A stretch of 39,232 bases of DNA, from NCBI RefSeq assembly GCF_002160525.1, contig NZ_NFKT01000038.1, forward strand, positions 1 to 39,232, given 5' to 3'. Below, piece after piece: positions 25,475-32,939 of the stretch. The notes under the pieces were generated by a model that was given only the letters and a program-made list of their open reading frames with translations, did no database searches and had not been told where the DNA came from. The translations under genes and the position numbers were made by a program. This stretch comes from Lachnoclostridium sp. An169 (GTDB taxonomy: Bacteria > Bacillota > Clostridia > Lachnospirales > Lachnospiraceae). Within the stretch, counting starts at the first letter, position 1, and the number at the start of each line of letters is the position of its first letter.

Positions 25475-26365
25475 ATGGATATGCAGACGGAAACACAGAC
25501 GGATGTGAAAAACAGAACCGGGAGACGTCTTCTGAAAGTGGCGCTGCTGCAGATCAGCCCGGCAGGGGATCTGCAGCAGAATCAGAAAAAAGGCGAAAAA
25601 GCAGTAAGGGAGGCGAAGGCGATGGGAGCAGACATCGCCCTGTTTCCTGAGATGTGGAGCAACGGATATAACATATATGGAAGAAATGTGGAGGAGTGGG
25701 CTGCCGAGGCAGTTCCCGCAGATGGCGATTTTACGGAGCATTTCCGCAGACTGGCCGAAGAACTTGACATGGCCGTGGGAATCACTCTTCTTGAAAAATG
25801 GGACGGCGGTCCGAAGAATACCATGATTCTTTACGACCGCCGGGGAACACAGGTGATGAAATATTCCAAAGTTCACACCTGTGCTTTTGATGTGGAGAAA
25901 TACCTTACGCCGGGCGAAGATTTCTGCGTGGCAGATCTGGATACCGCTGCGGGAAATGTGAAAGTGGGCGCAATGATCTGTTTTGACCGGGAATTTCCGG
26001 AGAGCGCCCGTGTACTCATGCTTCGGGGTGCAGAACTGATTCTTGTGCCGAATGCGTGTCCTATGGAAATCAACCGTCTCTGCCAGCTCCGGGCAAGAGC
26101 ATTTGAAAACATGGTCTGCATAGCCACCTGCAATTATCCGGAGAGTGTGCCGGACTGTAACGGACACTCCACCGTGTTTGACGGGATGGCATTTGTCGGA
26201 GATGAGGAGAATCGGAATATGTGTATTCTGGAAGCCGGTGAAAAGGAAGGAATCTATGTGGCGGAGATCGATCTGGATGAACTGCGGGAGTACCGGGAAC
26301 ATGAAGTCTTTGGGAAAGAGTACAGACATCCGGAGAAATACCGGGAGCTTGCGGAGAGGATGTAA
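25475..26365 (+). CDS. Carbon-nitrogen hydrolase (nitrilase superfamily)
   Basis: 296 aa from the ATG at 25475 (GAGGAAAGGG upstream, overlapping the end of the PepSY gene). The nitrilase triad is complete: Glu59 in ALFPEMW, Lys132 in YSKVHTC, and nucleophile Cys169 in GAMICFDREFPE. GAELILVPNA and RARAFENMVCIATCNYP are also typical. Members hydrolyse amides such as omega-amidates or N-carbamoyl compounds; the exact substrate cannot be read. The N-terminal 20 residues are polar and unconserved. It follows the two-component/PepSY genes closely but need not share their function. Confidence 0.9.
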   Translation: MDMQTETQTDVKNRTGRRLLKVALLQISPAGDLQQNQKKGEKAVREAKAMGADIALFPEMWSNGYNIYGRNVEEWAAEAVPADGDFTEHFRRLAEELDMAVGITLLEKWDGGPKNTMILYDRRGTQVMKYSKVHTCAFDVEKYLTPGEDFCVADLDTAAGNVKVGAMICFDREFPESARVLMLRGAELILVPNACPMEINRLCQLRARAFENMVCIATCNYPESVPDCNGHSTVFDGMAFVGDEENRNMCILEAGEKEGIYVAEIDLDELREYREHEVFGKEYRHPEKYRELAERM

Positions 26366-26491
26366 GTAATCCGGGCGGAAGTTGCTTTTCATATGTCTGC
26401 CAGTCATCCGCCTGTACTGCGCTGCAGTGCCCCGGCAGTTACGTTTTCGCCCGGGAGTGAAGCCGGGTATAGACTCAACATAGGAAAAGGG

Positions 26492-26520
26492 TTGTAAATG
26501 TGGGGAGACTCCTCTATAAT
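26492..26520 (+). promoter_or_regulatory. SigA-type promoter of guaA
   Basis: TTGTAA (26492-26497), 17-bp spacer containing the small palindrome GGAGACTCC, exact TATAAT (26515-26520). Transcription would start near 26527, giving a leader of about 60 nt. Confidence 0.75.
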
Positions 26521-26535
26521 TGAGGTATGATCTGA

Positions 26536-26553
26536 TGCGGAAGGTGTTCCGCA
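26536..26553 (+). other. Hairpin in the guaA leader
   Basis: Perfect 7-bp arms TGCGGAA and TTCCGCA around GGTG, located between the predicted transcription start and the ribosome site. No T-run follows, so it is not a terminator; it may stabilise the leader. I find no purine-riboswitch core here. Confidence 0.6.
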
Positions 26554-26588
26554 GGAAAAGTCATTACAAAAGTATCAGGAGGAAAACT

Positions 26589-28136
26589 GTGAAGAACGAA
26601 TTAGTGATTGTACTCGACTTCGGCGGGCAGTACAACCAGCTTGTCGCGAGAAGAGTCAGAGAGTGTAATGTGTATTGTGAGATCTATTCTTACAAAACCG
26701 ACATTGAGAAGATCAAAGCGATGAATCCGAAAGGAATCATCCTGACAGGGGGACCGAACAGCTGCTATGAGGCAGATTCACCGACATATTCGGAAGAACT
26801 GTTCAAACTCGGAATTCCCGTTCTGGGGCTTTGCTACGGCGCGCAGCTTATGATGCATGTCCTGGGAGGAAAAGTAACCCGGGCTGAAGTCAGAGAATAC
26901 GGAAAGACAGAAGTGCTCATTGACAAGACCGGATCAAAAGTATTTCAGAATGTGTCCACACCGACGACCTGCTGGATGAGCCACTTCGACTATATCGCCC
27001 AGGCCGCACCGGGATTCGAGATCACCGCGCATACAGCGGACTGTCCGGTGGCAGCTGCAGAAAATGAAGCGGAGAAACTTTACGCCATCCAGTTTCATCC
27101 GGAAGTGCTCCACACCGCAGAAGGAACAAAGATGATCAATAACTTTGTGAAAAATGTCTGTGAGTGTGCCGGAGACTGGAAGATGGATGCATTTGTGGAA
27201 AATTCCGTCAAAGCCATCCGCAAGAAAGTGGGAGACGGAAAAGTGCTTCTGGCGCTGTCCGGCGGCGTGGATTCTTCCGTGGCAGCAGGCCTGCTCTCAA
27301 GAGCAATCGGCAAACAGCTGACATGTGTGTTTGTAGACCATGGCCTTCTCCGTAAAAATGAGGGAGATGAAGTGGAAGCTGTCTTCGGACCGAAAGGCAA
27401 CTTTGATCTGAATTTTATCCGTGTGAACGCACAGGAGAGATATTACAGCAAGCTCGCAGGCGTGACGGAGCCGGAGCATAAACGTAAGATTATCGGAGAA
27501 GAATTTATCCGTGTATTCGAGGAAGAGGCGAAGAAGATCGGAGCCGTGGATTTCCTGGCTCAGGGAACCATTTACCCGGACGTTGTGGAGAGCGGTCTGG
27601 GCGGAGAGTCCGCAGTGATCAAGTCCCACCACAACGTGGGAGGCCTGCCGGATTATGTTGATTTCAAGGAGATCATCGAGCCCCTGCGCGATCTGTTTAA
27701 AGACGAAGTCCGCAAAGTGGGACTGGAACTGGGGATTCCGGAAGATCTGGTGTACCGTCAGCCTTTCCCGGGACCGGGACTCGGTATCCGTATCATCGGA
27801 GAAGTGACCGCAGAGAAGGTTCGTATCGTTCAGGACGCAGACGCGATCTACAGAGAAGAGATCGCAAACGCCGGTCTGGATAGAGAGATCAACCAGTACT
27901 TTGCGGCGCTGACGAATATGAGAAGCGTGGGAGTTATGGGGGATGAGAGAACCTATGACTACGCGGTGGCGCTGCGGGCAGTGAAGACGATCGACTTCAT
28001 GACCGCGGAGGCGGCGGAGATCCCGTTTGAGGTGCTGCAGAAGGTGATGAGCAGGATTATCAATGAAGTGCGGGGGGTTAATCGGGTGTTCTATGATTTG
28101 ACTAGTAAGCCGCCGGGGACGATTGAGTTCGAGTGA
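26589..28136 (+). CDS. guaA: GMP synthase (glutamine-hydrolysing)
   Basis: 515 aa from the GTG at 26589, which has AGGAGG 5 bp upstream; upstream in-frame codons lie in the leader. It converts XMP, glutamine and ATP to GMP. The glutamine amidotransferase domain comes first ([20 protein letters not shown], catalytic Cys82 in GLCYGAQLM, His/Glu in [10 protein letters not shown]). The PP-loop ATP pyrophosphatase follows ([16 protein letters not shown]) and then the C-terminal dimerisation domain ([16 protein letters not shown], ending KPPGTIEFE). From about 28071 the codon choice changes (GGG, CGG, TTG, ACT, AGT), suggesting the tail was replaced when a mobile element integrated. The gene remains intact. 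Confidence 0.97.
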   Translation: MKNELVIVLDFGGQYNQLVARRVRECNVYCEIYSYKTDIEKIKAMNPKGIILTGGPNSCYEADSPTYSEELFKLGIPVLGLCYGAQLMMHVLGGKVTRAEVREYGKTEVLIDKTGSKVFQNVSTPTTCWMSHFDYIAQAAPGFEITAHTADCPVAAAENEAEKLYAIQFHPEVLHTAEGTKMINNFVKNVCECAGDWKMDAFVENSVKAIRKKVGDGKVLLALSGGVDSSVAAGLLSRAIGKQLTCVFVDHGLLRKNEGDEVEAVFGPKGNFDLNFIRVNAQERYYSKLAGVTEPEHKRKIIGEEFIRVFEEEAKKIGAVDFLAQGTIYPDVVESGLGGESAVIKSHHNVGGLPDYVDFKEIIEPLRDLFKDEVRKVGLELGIPEDLVYRQPFPGPGLGIRIIGEVTAEKVRIVQDADAIYREEIANAGLDREINQYFAALTNMRSVGVMGDERTYDYAVALRAVKTIDFMTAEAAEIPFEVLQKVMSRIINEVRGVNRVFYDLTSKPPGTIEFE

Positions 28137-28195
28137 TGAAATGAGCCTGAAAAATCCTGTATTTGTGCGGGGTGCAAGCGAATTTGTTTAGTGAC

Positions 28196-28214
28196 TGGCA
28201 ACAAATTGGCAACA
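28196..28214 (+). repeat. Candidate left integrase arm-type site
   Basis: Two direct copies of TGGCAACA separated by AAT. The same pair with a TTT spacer occurs near the right end at 38991-39009 in the same orientation. Confidence 0.55.
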
Positions 28215-28260
28215 TTTCAGGTATCACTCGCTGAGTAAAAGAATACTTCAATAACATAAA

Positions 28261-28308
28261 AACCTTACTGATTTTCAGAAATGAAGCTGAAAGTCGGTAA
28301 GGTTTTTT
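28261..28308. terminator. Bidirectional terminator between guaA side and XRE gene
   Basis: Arms 28261-28278 and 28287-28304 pair over 18 bp with two mismatches (T/C on the DNA, allowing G-U pairs on one strand), loop AAATGAAG. A T-run follows on the plus strand (28303-28308), and the minus strand has TTTTTA after the stem. It ends the XRE gene (minus) and may end guaA transcripts. Confidence 0.8.
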
Positions 28309-28333
28309 GCGTTCATAATGAGCCGTATATATC

Positions 28334-28861
28334 TTATTCGGATTCTTCTTTTAGAGAGGCTGTGATCAGATCGCTCAGTTCCTGTGAGGGGATAACCTTC
28401 TTCTGTTGTCCGGAAGTATCCAGTTCCGGGTATTTGTACCGCCACTGATCGTATTCTTCCTTGGTTATCTCTCCGCGCTCTAATCTGGCAGCCTGCTCCT
28501 GCCATGCGTGGAACATATCAAACATGGAAGAATAGGTCGTTCCGGCAGACTTATCCAGACGCAGGCAGAGTTCTCCATCAATCTCTCCGATTTTCAACCC
28601 GTACATATCCTCCAGTGCAAAGAGGGTATGCATCAGTCCGATGTAGCTGTCGATATTCGGAACGTTGATCGCGCGGGGGCTGACATCAAAGATCTGAGCC
28701 ATTTCTTTTACAAGGTCGCTTTTCGGGGTTCTGGATTCAGATTCATATTGCGCTATACGGACGTCGGAAGTTCTTCCGAGAAAGCCGAGCATTTCACCGA
28801 GCTGTTTCTGTGTCATGCCTTTTCGATTGCGGAAAAAGCGGATGCGTTTGCCGATTGCCAT
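28334..28861 (-). CDS. XRE-family transcriptional regulator of the element
   Basis: 175 aa from the ATG at 28861, which has a GGAGG ribosome site; the longer frame to 28921 is noncoding upstream. The N-terminal Cro/CI helix-turn-helix is IGKRIRFFRNRKGMTQKQLGEML ... RIAQYESESRTPKSDLVKEMAQIFDV. The remainder is an uncharacterised C-terminal domain (LMHTLFALEDMYGLKIGEIDGEL, MFDMFHAWQEQAARLERGEITKEEYDQWRYKYP). It is divergent from the excisionase/integrase genes and flanks an inverted repeat resembling its own operator, so it probably controls excision genes like a phage or ICE repressor. Confidence 0.88.
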   Translation of the reverse strand: MAIGKRIRFFRNRKGMTQKQLGEMLGFLGRTSDVRIAQYESESRTPKSDLVKEMAQIFDVSPRAINVPNIDSYIGLMHTLFALEDMYGLKIGEIDGELCLRLDKSAGTTYSSMFDMFHAWQEQAARLERGEITKEEYDQWRYKYPELDTSGQQKKVIPSQELSDLITASLKEESE

Positions 28862-28944
28862 AATAAAACCTCCGTTGCAGTCATTTTTAGTACAAGCCAT
28901 ATCAGTTTGACTCCGCTGCACTGCGTTTCATTAGTTATATATGG

Positions 28945-28973
28945 CTTGACTTAAACAATTTTGTTGAGTCAAG
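28945..28973. promoter_or_regulatory. Probable XRE operator (inverted repeat)
   Basis: A 29-bp imperfect palindrome with arms CTTGACT and AGTCAAG and matching inner bases (11 of 14 positions symmetric). Related sequence recurs at 29043 (CTTGACTTAA) and as CTTAAACA/TGTTAAG at 29081-29100, giving several candidate repressor sites around both promoters. Confidence 0.6.
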
Positions 28974-29043
28974 TATAGCATGGCGCAATTAGAATAGCAA
29001 GAGAAACTTAAATAAAAAAAGTTAAGATTTTTGCGTAAGCCAC

Positions 29044-29072
29044 TTGACTTAACGGAATTTGTTTGCTATATT
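29044..29072 (+). promoter_or_regulatory. Promoter for the excisionase/integrase genes
   Basis: TTGACT (29044-29049), 17-bp spacer, TATATT (29067-29072) immediately followed by ATAAT. The -35 box overlaps a copy of the XRE half-site, consistent with repression. Confidence 0.65.
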
Positions 29073-29310
29073 ATAATTAACTTAAACAAATAATGTTAAG
29101 AAAAACTGAATGACCGTCCAAACTGAACAAACCGCGAAGACATCGTCGAGAGAAACTGAGTTTTCCAAAAAAGTTTTCAACTTTTCGAGGGATCAGACGA
29201 GAGAGCGCCTCCCATGAGGGAGGATGGCACAGCGCCGCGAAGGGTTGCCTGCCAGAACAGGGAGGATAGAACGGCAAAGAGAAAATAGCAGGAAAGGGGG
29301 CGATAATTGA
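29073..29310 (+). other. Structured leader without a gene
   Basis: No coding potential is seen between the promoter and the excisionase-like gene. It holds hairpins at 29169-29185 (AAAAGTT/AACTTTT) and 29208-29223 (CCTCCC/GGGAGG, within larger GCGC flanks). It may be a long untranslated leader or contain integrase-binding DNA; I recognise no RNA family. Confidence 0.4.
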
Positions 29311-29490
29311 GTGACAGAGAAATCATTTATGACTGTGGAGGAAGTAGCGGAAGAACTTCGGGTTTCAAAATCGAAAGCCTATGAGATTGTGCGTCAGTTG
29401 AATGCGGAATTGAAGCAGAAAGGATATCTTACCGTAGCGGGCAGGGTGAACACCCGGTTTTTTCGGAAAAAGACTTGTTACAGTGAATAA
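29311..29490 (+). CDS. Small excisionase-like helix-turn-helix protein
   Basis: 59 aa, starting at GTG 29311 with AAAGGGGG about 10 bp upstream (an internal ATG at 29329 is possible). The core FMTVEEVAEELRVSKSKAYEIVRQLNAELKQKGYLTVAGRVNTRFF is a MerR/excisionase-type HTH_17 domain: a helix-turn-helix that reads a DNA site, then a wing. Its position just before the integrase (11 bp between stop and integrase ATG) supports a role as excisionase or directionality factor. Confidence 0.8.
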   Translation: MTEKSFMTVEEVAEELRVSKSKAYEIVRQLNAELKQKGYLTVAGRVNTRFFRKKTCYSE

Positions 29491-29507
29491 GAAAGGAGTC
29501 GATGCAG

Positions 29508-30582
29508 TTGGCGGTTTATAAAGACAATGTTACCGGAACATGGCGGGTGATCTATCGTTTTACGAACTGGAAAGGGGAACGGAAGCAGACGCAGAAGCGC
29601 GGGTTTGCCACAAAGCGGGAAGCGTTGGCATGGGAGCATGAAATCATGCTGAAACAGGGAGCAAAACTCGATATGACTTTTGCCAGTTTCTTTGAAATCT
29701 ACGAGGCGGATAAGAAGCAGCGGGTTAAGGAAAGCACATGGGAGTCAAAAAGCCATGTGATCCGGACGAAGATTCTGCCGTATTTCGGCAACAGGAAGAT
29801 TTTAGAGATCGAAGCGAAGGATGTGATAGCATGGCAGAATGAACTGATGGCGTATCGTGATGAACGTGGAAAGCCATATTCGGCAGATTATTTGAAAACC
29901 ATACACGCTCAGCTTACAGCGATATTCAATCATGCCGTGAACTTTTATAATCTGCCATACAATCCGGCGAGACGGGCAGGAACGATGGGAAATGAGATTT
30001 CGAAAGAAATGGACTTCTGGACAAAAGAAGAGTATCTGAAATTTTCAGAAGCCATGATGGATAAGCCACGTTCCTACTATGCATTTGAAATGCTTTACTG
30101 GTGCGGTATCCGTTCCGGCGAATTACTGGCGCTCACTCCTGCTGACTTTGATTTTGAGAATCAGACGGTCACGATCAGTAAGACTTATCACAAGCCCTAA
30201 GACTGCAAAGAGCAACCGGGTTATAAAGATGCCGAAATTTCTCTGTGAAGAAATGCAGGAGTATATTCATATGCTCTATGACATTAAATCGGATGAACGG
30301 TTGTTTACAGTCACAAAATCCTATCTCAATCATGAGATGGAGAGGGGAGCAAAACAGGCAGGAGTAAAGAAAATCCGAGTTCATGATATCCGTCACAGCC
30401 ATGTTTCGCTCTTGATTAATATGGGATTTTCGGTATTGGCAATCGGACAGCGGGTAGGTCATGAGGCAGAGAAAATCACTTACCGCTATGCGCATCTGTT
30501 TCCGACTGTGCAGACGGAGATGGCGGAGAAGTTAGAAATGGAACGAATGGGAAAGGAGGACACAGATGGAAAAGAAGCTTGA
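29508..30582 (+). pseudogene. Tyrosine integrase broken by a small deletion/frameshift
   Basis: Two overlapping frames make one integrase. The first (to the stop at 30198) has the arm-binding AVYKDNVTGTWRVIYRFTNWKG, the SAM-like core-binding domain, and catalytic Arg in CGIRSGELLAL. The second resumes at about 30188 as ITSPKTAKSNRVIKMP, then HDIRHSHVSLL (His-x-x-Arg), GH and the Tyr in YRYAHLFP. At the junction the usual run between SKTYH and ITxPKT (about 8 residues in relatives) is missing, so a deletion of some 20-30 bp, not divisible by three, best explains the break. TTG 29508 is the likely start (AAGGAG 9 bp upstream; ATG 29502 is too close). No active full-length enzyme is expected. 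Confidence 0.85.
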
Positions 30583-30889
30583 TCACAATGGAAGATGGCG
30601 CAATCGAATTGTAGCCTTTCGTGTATCCGATGAAGAAGCAAAGCTGCTTAATAATCTGGTGGCATTATCCGGACTGACAAAACAGGATTATATTATGAGA
30701 CGACTTTTGTGCCGGGATGTCATAGTTCAGGGCAATCCAAGAGTGTATAAGGCGCTGAAAAATCAGATGGCGGCGATTTATGAAGAATTGAAACGACTGG
30801 AGAGTATAGATTCCGACAATGACGAACTGCTTTACACTCTGCAGGTTATCGCAATCACGTTAGACGGTCTGAAGGGAGAAGATGAATGA
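30566..30889 (+). CDS. Ribbon-helix-helix / MobC-like mobilization protein
   Basis: 107 aa, ATG at 30566 with AAAGGAGG 7 bp upstream, overlapping the integrase tail by 17 bp. The segment NRIVAFRVSDEEAKLLNNLVALSGLTKQDYIMRRLL fits a ribbon-helix-helix DNA-binding domain of the type in MobC and similar relaxosome accessory proteins, followed by a helical C-terminal region (VYKALKNQMAAIYEELKRL). It overlaps the following Rep-like gene by four bases (ATGA), indicating translational coupling. Relaxosome assembly at the oriT is a likely role; plasmid-copy or transcriptional control is an alternative. Confidence 0.7.
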   Translation: MEKKLDHNGRWRNRIVAFRVSDEEAKLLNNLVALSGLTKQDYIMRRLLCRDVIVQGNPRVYKALKNQMAAIYEELKRLESIDSDNDELLYTLQVIAITLDGLKGEDE

Positions 30890-32067
30890 CAGAAACAATA
30901 AAAACGACTGCTTCCGTATCATCTGTTGGCGCAGATGGGGCGCAGCCGTATGTAAAAAAATCCAATGAAATTATAGCAAATCCGCAAAGACAAATCAATC
31001 TGCAAGCCGCTGAAAAATCCACTGCCGGACATTTCTCCGGCAGTGCGGCAGCGCAAAGCCCGGGAGAATCCGCGCGGAGCGGCAGCCTTCATACAGTGTC
31101 CATGACGGAGCTGTACGACACGGTTTATCCGCCGAGAGAGCCTGTGGCAGATGGTTTCCTGTACAATGGCATTTACCTTTTTGTAGGTGCTCCGAAGGTA
31201 GGAAAATCATTCTTCATGGCGCAGCTTGCCTATCATGTGGCAATGGGAATCCCTCTGTGGGAGTATCAGGTACACCGGGGAACAGTCCTGTATCTGGCAC
31301 TGGAAGATGATTATGCGAGGCTGCAGCGGAGACTGTCTGTTATGTTCGGCGTAGAGAGCGCGGACAATCTGTTTTTTGCAACACAGGCAAAGACATTGAA
31401 TGAGGGACTGGATCAGCAGTTAGAAGAATTTCTGAAGGCACACACGGATGCAAGGCTGATTATTATTGATACGCTTCAGAAAGTGAGAGAGGTCGGCGGA
31501 GACAGGTACAGCTATGCCAGTGACTATGAGATTGTGACAAGGTTAAAAGCGTTTAGCGATAAATACGGTATCTGCCTTTTGGTAGTCCATCACACACGAA
31601 AATTAGAATCAGACGACAGCTTTGATATGATTTCGGGAACAAATGGTCTGCTGGGTGCGGCTGACGGAGCGTTTATCATGCAGAAGAAGAAACGTACGGA
31701 TAATACAGCGGTTATGGATATTGTTGGGCGTGATCAGCCAGATCAGGAGCTGACGATAGAGTTTGACCGGGAACAGTGTGTGTGGAAATTTCAGAAAGCA
31801 GAGACAGAACTGTGGAAAGCGCCGTCAGATCCGGCACTGGAAGCGGTTGCAGGTCTGCTTTCGCCGGAAATGCCCGAGTGGAGCGGTACTTCCTCTGAAC
31901 TGCTTGAAAGGCTTCCGGAGTTAGGGCTGCGTCCGAACACCTTGTCAAGAAAACTGAATTTCAGTAAAGAGCGTCTGAGGAATGAATACGGCATTGAATA
32001 TGAGCCACAGCCGCGAACCAGTGATAAGAGAGTACTTGTGCTAAAGCTGATTCGGGAGTGGGAGTGA
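30886..32067 (+). CDS. RepA-like AAA ATPase / replicative helicase
   Basis: 393 aa. After a polar, low-complexity N-terminus of about 70 residues comes an AAA_25 / RepA-like RecA fold: Walker A VGAPKVGKSFF (about 100-109), LYLALEDDYARLQRRL, Walker B LIIIDTLQKVR, and VVHHTRKLESDDSFDMISGTNGLLGAADGAFIM. This matches hexameric helicases of plasmids and mobilizable elements that open their own origin. The C-terminal part (RLPELGLRPNTLSRKLNFSKERL) looks like a winged helix. Its stop codon is the first bases of an inverted array of 9-bp repeats, a candidate origin. A 26-bp palindrome lies in the N-terminal coding part. Confidence 0.85.
   Translation: MTETIKTTASVSSVGADGAQPYVKKSNEIIANPQRQINLQAAEKSTAGHFSGSAAAQSPGESARSGSLHTVSMTELYDTVYPPREPVADGFLYNGIYLFVGAPKVGKSFFMAQLAYHVAMGIPLWEYQVHRGTVLYLALEDDYARLQRRLSVMFGVESADNLFFATQAKTLNEGLDQQLEEFLKAHTDARLIIIDTLQKVREVGGDRYSYASDYEIVTRLKAFSDKYGICLLVVHHTRKLESDDSFDMISGTNGLLGAADGAFIMQKKKRTDNTAVMDIVGRDQPDQELTIEFDREQCVWKFQKAETELWKAPSDPALEAVAGLLSPEMPEWSGTSSELLERLPELGLRPNTLSRKLNFSKERLRNEYGIEYEPQPRTSDKRVLVLKLIREWE
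31020..31045. repeat. Perfect palindrome inside the Rep-like gene
   Basis: Arms CACTGCCGGA and TCCGGCAGTG with a CATTTC loop, in the part encoding the non-conserved N-terminal linker. GC-rich and stable enough to form a hairpin in RNA or single-stranded DNA. Confidence 0.75.
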
Positions 32068-32143
32068 CGATTATGACGGTAATGACGATAAATTTGTGTG
32101 CAGTACAGTATAAAAAATATCGTCATAATCGTCATTACCGTCA
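32065..32143. repeat. Inverted array of 9-bp iteron-like repeats
   Basis: Right arm: TATCGTCA, TAATCGTCA, TTACCGTCA (32118-32143). Left arm (32065-32090) holds the same three words in reverse complement but with the last two in swapped order, so the arms are two clusters of three repeats rather than a simple stem. The 27-bp centre (32091-32117) is AT-rich with TATAAAAAA. Consensus TWAYCGTCA. Placement after a Rep-like helicase suggests a replication origin or autoregulatory site; a strong hairpin ending the rep transcript is the alternative. Confidence 0.65.
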
Positions 32144-32193
32144 TTTATGACACAGCGAGGCAGATTCTGTGTGTCCGCTTTACAGGAGGTATT

Positions 32194-32427
32194 ATGGGAA
32201 ATATTATGATTCCGCAGGAACTGTTTCAGCAGTTGATCCGGTATCATCTGTTGGAAGATAATAGCTGCATGGAAGAAATACAGCGGGGATTAGAACGTAA
32301 ATTAGATTCTTTGGTGCTTCGTGAATTATATGGGAAATACAAGACGGCTCCTACTCAGGAAGAACGTGAAAAAGCCAGACAGGAATATCTGGACAGAAAA
32401 GGTGTGCCGGACAGATTTCGATGGTAA
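32194..32427 (+). CDS. Conserved small element protein (77 aa)
   Basis: 77 aa from the ATG at 32194 with AGGAGG closely upstream; the longer upstream frame would run through the repeat array. The sequence MGNIMIPQELFQQLIRYHLLED ... QRGLERKLDSLVLRELYGKYKTAPTQEEREKARQEYLDRKGVPDRFRW is helical and charged. Proteins of this look are frequent beside Rep/Mob genes in Lachnospiraceae elements (sometimes labelled complexin-like), but I know no function. Expected to be cytoplasmic. Confidence 0.7.
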   Translation: MGNIMIPQELFQQLIRYHLLEDNSCMEEIQRGLERKLDSLVLRELYGKYKTAPTQEEREKARQEYLDRKGVPDRFRW

Positions 32428-32450
32428 TTCTTCGTTGACAGATATAGACG

Positions 32451-32467
32451 GGAGCGTGACACGCTCC
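32451..32467 (+). other. Short hairpin between two small genes
   Basis: GGAGCGT and ACGCTCC around GAC. No T-run, so probably not a terminator; it may separate the two small genes by RNA structure. Confidence 0.45.
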
Positions 32468-32497
32468 TGTAGAGAAGCAGACAAGGAGGAAGCGAGG

Positions 32498-32737
32498 ATG
32501 ATTATTCAGCCGGACAGGGAGAAATGGAACGCGAATGATATTCGCTATAAAAATGAAGCCCGGAGAATTGCTGTACTCAACGAGATTTTCGGAGATGTGG
32601 AGCTGAGTACAGAGGAAATGCGGACGATGGTATGGCTTGCCGGATGGGAGGACAGCACGGTAGAAAACGTGGTTTCCGCTATTCGAAAAGCTATGGCATC
32701 GGACGTAAGGCGGCGGGAACTGCCGCTCCGTCCGTAG
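32498..32737 (+). CDS. Small element protein (79 aa), unknown function
   Basis: 79 aa from the ATG at 32498 with AAGGAGGA 7 bp upstream. The sequence MIIQPDREKWNANDIRYKNEARRIAVLNEIFGDVELSTEEMRTMVWLAGWEDSTVENVVSAIRKAM has no membrane segment and is mostly helical. It sits directly before the oriT-like region and relaxase, so a role with the mobilization or replication genes is plausible but unproven. Confidence 0.65.
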   Translation: MIIQPDREKWNANDIRYKNEARRIAVLNEIFGDVELSTEEMRTMVWLAGWEDSTVENVVSAIRKAMASDVRRRELPLRP

Positions 32738-32777
32738 GACGGGAAAGGTCTACGCTCCGCTTCGGTCCGTGCAGAAC

Positions 32778-32905
32778 AGACGTCCCCCGGACGTCTTGCA
32801 CCCCGGCAGGGCGCAAAGGCACTTTTGATGGACGAAATCGGCTGTCAAAAGTGCTTTTGCGTTACTTTCGGGAAAGTAACAAAGCTTATGCGCCGTATCC
32901 GGCGC
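32778..32905. other. oriT-like region with four consecutive hairpins
   Basis: Four inverted repeats follow one another: 32778-32796 (AGACGTCC/GGACGTCT), 32813-32860 (16-bp arms with one G-U, 16-nt loop), 32861-32880 (GTTACTTTC/GAAAGTAAC) and 32890-32905 (GCGCCG/CGGCGC). They lie immediately upstream of the MobV relaxase, where oriT is usually found in Pre/Mob elements. The GAAAGTAACAAAG sequence is a reasonable nic-region candidate, but the nick site cannot be assigned. Confidence 0.65.
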
Positions 32906-32939
32906 TGATTACCCTAAAACAGGGAGAAAGGACAACTTA

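Noticed and set aside
26366..26588. Purine or other riboswitch upstream of guaA
   Set aside because: I looked for a purine-riboswitch core and terminator; only a short 7-bp hairpin and a plain promoter are present in the roughly 60-nt leader.
28137..28260. Truncated gene directly after guaA
   Set aside because: No open frame of useful length or ribosome site; only the paired TGGCAACA repeats stand out.
30079..30582. Second, independent integrase gene
   Set aside because: It contains only the C-terminal catalytic part and continues the preceding integrase in another frame.
32065..32143. CRISPR-like array
   Set aside because: Repeats are only 9 bp, are adjacent without spacers and occur in both orientations; no cas genes are near.
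32098..32193. N-terminal extension of the 77-aa protein
   Set aside because: It would translate the repeat array (IVIIVITVI) and lacks a ribosome site; the ATG at 32194 has AGGAGG.
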